From: Pseudomonadota bacterium
Lineage (GTDB): Bacteria > Pseudomonadota > Gammaproteobacteria > Pseudomonadales > Halieaceae
Assembly (NCBI GenBank): GCA_030591305.1
Contig: JAUVBI010000108.1
Span: 1-9,853 of the forward strand
Direction of reading: 5' to 3'
DNA length: 9,853 bases
Shown in pieces: positions 6,729 through 9,853 of this stretch (positions are counted from its first letter, which is position 1; each line of letters opens with the position of its first letter). The notes beneath the pieces were generated by a model. It worked only from the letters and a program-made list of their open reading frames with translations. It made no database searches and had not been told where the DNA came from. A program made the translations under genes and the position numbers.

Positions 6729-6865
6729 AGCGATCTCCATTTGTTGTTTGTGTATCCATCTTGCTATCATTTATCTGCACATTTGTGACATGCATCCGTC
6801 GAATATCCGATGTAAAAAAAGCCAACAGTGTGAGTTACTTAAGCAGAGAAGCTTTGCCCCCTACA

Positions 6866-6879
6866 TTGACTTAGGTCAA
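6866..6879. promoter_or_regulatory. CRP/FNR-family-like palindrome
   Basis: TTGAC (6866-6870) and GTCAA (6875-6879) are exact reverse complements with a 4-nt spacer, the geometry of FNR/Anr/Dnr sites (consensus TTGAT-N4-ATCAA) with one symmetric change. It is about 140 bp upstream of receptor 1. No strong -10 box sits at the distance expected for class II activation of receptor 1, so a functional site is uncertain. Confidence 0.3.
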
Positions 6880-7008
6880 GGACCGTATTGTGGCGGACCT
6901 GTTCTATAGATTTATTCAAGGGGCGGGTCGTATCTTAAAGACATGGATGCCTGGGCGTGTTCGGCAGATCAGCTTGTGCCGCCACACTACTGGCCAGTGA
7001 CAAGTATT

Positions 7009-7014
7009 ATTATA
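7009..7014 (-). promoter_or_regulatory. -10 box candidate for TonB receptor 1
   Basis: On the minus strand these bases read TATAAT and lie just left of the inverted repeat at 7017-7035, so the repeat would cover the -15 to -35 zone. The resulting leader to the receptor 1 start would be long (about 270 nt), and the DNA here is very AT-rich, so chance is a real alternative. Confidence 0.25.
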
Positions 7015-7016
7015 AT

Positions 7017-7035
7017 TAGTTAGATTAACTAACTA
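7017..7035. promoter_or_regulatory. Operator-like inverted repeat (site 3)
   Basis: TAGTTAG (7017-7023) and CTAACTA (7029-7035) are exact reverse complements with a 5-nt spacer, the spacing found at 1370-1392 and 1559-1575. An overlapping register, TTAGTTA (7016-7022) and TAACTAA (7026-7032), gives a 3-nt spacer. The right arm runs into TATAAT exactly as at site 1, giving the shared string AACTATAATG. A repressor bound here would block the promoter of receptor 2. Confidence 0.55.
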
Positions 7036-7039
7036 TAAT
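7034..7039 (+). promoter_or_regulatory. -10 box candidate for TonB receptor 2 / hydrolase 2 operon
   Basis: A perfect TATAAT 52 bp before the receptor 2 start. Transcription would begin near 7046, with a leader of about 45 nt. No TTGACA-like -35 is visible at the usual spacing; the same is true of the sister promoter at 1389-1394. Confidence 0.5.
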
Positions 7040-7090
7040 GTGCTAGCGTGAGTTTTGTGTTGGAAATAATCTTATTTACAGGAGAATGAA

Positions 7091-9451
7091 ATGGCGAAGT
7101 TTCCCTTGATGTTGCGCAGTCCTCTAGCCCTTGTCGGGTCAATCATTGCATCGGTGGCACTGGCGCCCATGTCAGTCGGTGCCGACGAGGTCCCCCCCGA
7201 GGACAGAGTGTTGGAGATTGTTGTAACCATAGGCAAGCGCGTGGAAAAACTGCAAAACGTTGCGGGCTCGGTCGCTGCTTTCAATGCCGAAAAAATGGAA
7301 ATGGCTAATATCACCGATGTATATGAAACGATGAGACTTACGCCGAATGCCATCGTCAAGGGGGCCAGCACCAACGAAGGCGCTGAAATTTCAATACGCG
7401 GAATTTCGGAGGCCTTCAGTGCGCAGTCTCCGGTGGCCAGGCATGTCAATGGTCTGTTCAAGTTTGATCAACAGTCCTACGACGGCCAGTTTTATGACCT
7501 GGAGCGCATGGAAATAGCCCTGGGCCCTGTCGGCACCGTGTATGGTCGCAATGCAACCGGCGGGGCGATGAATCTTATCTGGAAGAGACCAGAGGCCTCT
7601 TTTGAAGCACTGGGTGATTTTACAGCGGGAAATTATGATGCCTATGAGGCACGGGGTTTGGTGAATGTGCCTTTCTTTGGTGAGGGTGATGAGCGTCTGA
7701 TGGGGCGATTCGTTGTCCAGGCATCAGAGCGAGACGGCTATATAGACAACGGACTGGCCGACGGCGCCGACGATCCTGGCACTACGGAGTCACTGGCTCT
7801 GCGCGCCTCATTGCGTTCTGTATTTTCTGAAAATGGCGAGTTCACACTACGCGGACGCTGGTACGAGGAAGACTCTGCGCCTACCAGCGCTGTGCCAATT
7901 TACCTGGACACCAAGGCAATTAGCGATTTGTCTGAGCTGGGTGTGCCTGCAGGTGAGTTTTTTGACCCGCTCAATGGTTTAATTGGTTTCAAAAATGCCC
8001 TGAGTGATATGTTTGGAATTCCCGCTGATGCTCTGGATGACTTCCTTACTGATCCTGATATCTTTGGTTTCAGCCCCGATCTCCTGATTCCAGTAAAGAA
8101 CGTATCCGGTCGCGATGTTAACAGCCGTGTACACTTACTGGGAGATACGAAGCTGGAGGACTACAGCGTAGATGGGGAGCTGCAGTGGTTGTTTGCGGAT
8201 ATGGGTTTCCTCGGTGATGTGCAGATGAACCTGCTGGGTGGGTTTGAGCATATTGACCACGACCAGGTGAGCAATACAGACGGTGTTGAGGTCCCTATTG
8301 TTGATAACTTACAGGCCATCGATATTGACCTGACCACAGCCGAGCTACGTTTCAGCTCCGACAATGGCGAGAAGCTCGAGTGGATCGCTGGCTTCTTCGT
8401 TTTTGAGCGAGAGGCGGATATTACGTCCACTTCATACATTCCTTTTGGCGTTATTGCCAATAACGAAAAATCAAAGCAATCGGGTTATGCGCCATTTGTA
8501 AATCTGATCTGGCATCCCTCAGAGCAATTTGAACTGTCCGGTGGGCTGCGCTGGAATGTTGATGAATACGATATGACCAAGACGGATCTGCCCTCTATTG
8601 CGGGCCCGGGAGGCACTTTGCAGGCCGACGAAACCTATGAGGAGTTAACCGGTGAGTTGATCGGTAAATATTTCATCAACGATGATGTTATGACTTATCT
8701 GAAACTCAGCCGTGGTTATAAAACAGGCTTCCTGGAAATTGACGCAAATGTGGATGCCGCAGAGCCAGTGAACCAAGTGGAACCTGAGTTTGTCAACGCC
8801 ATTGAATCAGGCCTCAAAACAAGCTGGATGAATGGCCGCATGCACGCCAACCTGACTGCATTTTATTATGAGTATGATGATTTGCAAGTAGAGCAATTCG
8901 ACGGACTGGAAATACAGACATTAAACGCCGCCGAGGCAACAGTGTGGGGTGTAGAGGCAATGCTAACAGTGACCCCTACCCCCGAGTGGTTAATCAACCT
9001 TTCCCTGGGCCATCTCGATGCCACCTTTGATGAATTCGCTACCCTTGACGCATTTGATGGAGTGGTGAAGGATTTGTCGGGAAATCACCTGGAAGATGCT
9101 CCGGAATGGCAGGCGGCACTGTACACGACTTATGATTTCGATCTTGGGAATTACGGCAGTTTGACCGGCGTGCTGGTGTCTTCCTGGTCCGACTCCTATT
9201 ATCGCCGCCCCTTTAATGTCGACCTTATCGACAAGGTGGATAGCTTTACCCGCACCGACCTGCGCCTGGTATGGAAGGATATTAATCAGCGCTGGAGTGC
9301 AGAGCTGTTCGTTGAAAATATAGAAGATGAGATAGTGATTCCCGCCGGTGTTGTATTGGGGTCCCAGCTACAGGGTGTGGTCCCAGGCTTCGGCATATTG
9401 GCGCCCAGGGTATACGGCTTTCGCATTGGCTTTCGCACTGGTAATAGTTGA
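7091..9451 (+). CDS. TonB-dependent outer-membrane receptor 2, 786 aa
   Basis: A second gated outer-membrane barrel, clearly distinct in sequence from receptor 1. A signal peptide covers about residues 1-31 (cleavage near SVGA before DEV). The TonB-box-like LEIVVTIGKRVEKLQNV lies at 41-57, the plug includes ISIRGISEA at 100-108, and the signature LERMEIALGPVGTVYGRNA with TGGAMNLI occupies 137-163. The usual Arg or Lys before GP is replaced by Leu145. Residues about 262-345, rich in acidic and hydrophobic residues (LSELGVPAGEFFDPL, IPADALDDFLTDPDIFGF), probably form a long surface loop that could help choose the ligand. The C-terminus is VYGFRIGF followed by four extra residues, slightly unusual because the final aromatic is normally last. 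AGGAG at 7080-7084 supports the start. The hydrolase gene follows after 26 bp, in the same operon, and the promoter overlaps site 3. Ligand unknown. Confidence 0.92.
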   Translation: MAKFPLMLRSPLALVGSIIASVALAPMSVGADEVPPEDRVLEIVVTIGKRVEKLQNVAGSVAAFNAEKMEMANITDVYETMRLTPNAIVKGASTNEGAEISIRGISEAFSAQSPVARHVNGLFKFDQQSYDGQFYDLERMEIALGPVGTVYGRNATGGAMNLIWKRPEASFEALGDFTAGNYDAYEARGLVNVPFFGEGDERLMGRFVVQASERDGYIDNGLADGADDPGTTESLALRASLRSVFSENGEFTLRGRWYEEDSAPTSAVPIYLDTKAISDLSELGVPAGEFFDPLNGLIGFKNALSDMFGIPADALDDFLTDPDIFGFSPDLLIPVKNVSGRDVNSRVHLLGDTKLEDYSVDGELQWLFADMGFLGDVQMNLLGGFEHIDHDQVSNTDGVEVPIVDNLQAIDIDLTTAELRFSSDNGEKLEWIAGFFVFEREADITSTSYIPFGVIANNEKSKQSGYAPFVNLIWHPSEQFELSGGLRWNVDEYDMTKTDLPSIAGPGGTLQADETYEELTGELIGKYFINDDVMTYLKLSRGYKTGFLEIDANVDAAEPVNQVEPEFVNAIESGLKTSWMNGRMHANLTAFYYEYDDLQVEQFDGLEIQTLNAAEATVWGVEAMLTVTPTPEWLINLSLGHLDATFDEFATLDAFDGVVKDLSGNHLEDAPEWQAALYTTYDFDLGNYGSLTGVLVSSWSDSYYRRPFNVDLIDKVDSFTRTDLRLVWKDINQRWSAELFVENIEDEIVIPAGVVLGSQLQGVVPGFGILAPRVYGFRIGFRTGNS

Positions 9452-9464
9452 GTGGTGCTTGCAC

Positions 9465-9473
9465 AGGGAGGTG
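9465..9473 (+). promoter_or_regulatory. Strong ribosome binding site of the second alpha/beta hydrolase
   Basis: AGGGAGGTG contains GGAGGT (9467-9472), 5 nt before the ATG at 9478. It is the strongest ribosome site in the window and lies in the 26-bp gap after receptor 2, so the hydrolase should be well translated from the shared mRNA. Confidence 0.8.
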
Positions 9474-9477
9474 AAGA

Positions 9478-9853
9478 ATGAGTGATCGCAATGTTGCAAG
9501 AAGGGACTTTCTGAAAAATGGCAGTGCGGCGATGGCTGCACTGATGGCCGTCACCGGGGCTTCCGGGCTTGCCGGGGCTGTTCAATTACCCGAGAGCGTT
9601 GAGGAGGAAATGAAGCAGGTCAAAAAATGGCATGAACTTAATGTCATTGGCGATGACTTCATGGATGGCAATGTGCTGCGTGCGCTGGAAGCGGTGTGGC
9701 ATGGAATGGGTGACATCGGTGAGTGCCTGGACACAGCAGGCCGTGTTATTCCCGGCGATATAGACAGCTGGTATGTACAGTGGTTTGCAACAGCGGAGCG
9801 TGTGAAGGCTATTGCCGAGCAATCGCAGGCCGCCGGACATGGTGTGAGTGCCG
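9478..9853 (+). CDS. Tat-exported alpha/beta hydrolase paralogue (N-terminal part; runs off right edge)
   Basis: The frame is open from ATG 9478 to the window edge, about 125 residues. It begins with a textbook twin-arginine signal: ARRDFLK at residues 7-13, a small-residue hydrophobic stretch (SAAMAALMAVTGASGLAG) and a likely cleavage site near LAGA before VQLP. The mature part is homologous to the helical N-terminal domain of the alpha/beta hydrolase at 2946-4307. GECLD and DSWYVQW followed by AERVKAIAE and AAGH align with SECLD, DSWFTEW, AERVEAVAE and KRGH there; by hand about 22 of 45 positions are identical without a gap. The catalytic domain lies outside the window, so the triad cannot be checked. 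Co-transcription with receptor 2 suggests that the product acts on what the receptor brings in. Export through Tat implies that it folds in the cytoplasm and works in the periplasm. Confidence 0.85.
   Translation, partial: MSDRNVARRDFLKNGSAAMAALMAVTGASGLAGAVQLPESVEEEMKQVKKWHELNVIGDDFMDGNVLRALEAVWHGMGDIGECLDTAGRVIPGDIDSWYVQWFATAERVKAIAEQSQAAGHGVSA

Larger units (their letters stand above)
6729..7090. other. Divergent intergenic region between the two TonB receptors
   Basis: This 362-bp stretch holds the ribosome site of receptor 1 (6735-6738), an FNR/CRP-like palindrome (6866-6879), an operator-like repeat with TATAAT (7017-7039), an opposite-strand TATAAT (7009-7014) and the ribosome site of receptor 2 (7080-7084). 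I see no convincing gene. A 26-codon frame beginning at ATG 6943 lacks a ribosome site and family resemblance. Confidence 0.7.

Noticed and set aside
6943..7023. 26-codon open frame between the receptors
   Set aside because: There is no ribosome site, it ends inside the operator-like repeat, and the peptide shows no familiar features.

Overview
The window looks like accessory, catabolism-type chromosomal DNA from a marine gammaproteobacterium. The Halieaceae/Spongiibacteraceae type is my inference, from moderate GC, large outer-membrane TonB-dependent receptors beside an SDR enzyme and Tat-exported hydrolases, and from general protein flavour rather than a marker gene. It contains no rRNA, tRNA, CRISPR array or intact mobile element that I can see.

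Layout. On the left, two minus-strand genes: the N-terminal part of an NhaC-type Na+/H+ antiporter, running off the left edge (1-389), and a complete classical short-chain dehydrogenase/reductase (535-1302). A 333-bp divergent intergenic region (1303-1635) holds a perfect 23-bp inverted repeat with a -10 box on each strand, a scrap resembling the start of an IS110-family transposase, a 35-nt near-perfect hairpin and a second, related inverted repeat. Rightward from there, a secreted beta-lactamase-fold serine hydrolase (1636-2949) overlaps by ATGA an exported alpha/beta hydrolase related to 2,6-dihydroxypseudooxynicotine hydrolase (2946-4307). A TonB-dependent receptor (4395-6728) points back at it on the minus strand. 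A second divergent intergenic region (6729-7090) carries a third related inverted repeat and a separate CRP/FNR-like palindrome. It is followed by a second TonB-dependent receptor (7091-9451) and, 26 bp later, the start of a second Tat-type alpha/beta hydrolase (9478 to the right edge), a paralogue of the first.

How the genes may work together (inference). Each receptor is paired with an exported alpha/beta hydrolase of the same family, so the locus reads as two related modules for binding or importing a compound across the outer membrane and cleaving it in the periplasm. The beta-lactamase-like enzyme would add an esterase or amidase step, the SDR would oxidise or reduce a product in the cytoplasm, and the antiporter may support ion homeostasis. 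Three inverted repeats sharing AGTTA(A/G) half-sites with 5-nt spacers, two of them overlapping TATAAT boxes, suggest that one dimeric repressor, not encoded here, controls the whole set. The substrate cannot be named from sequence.
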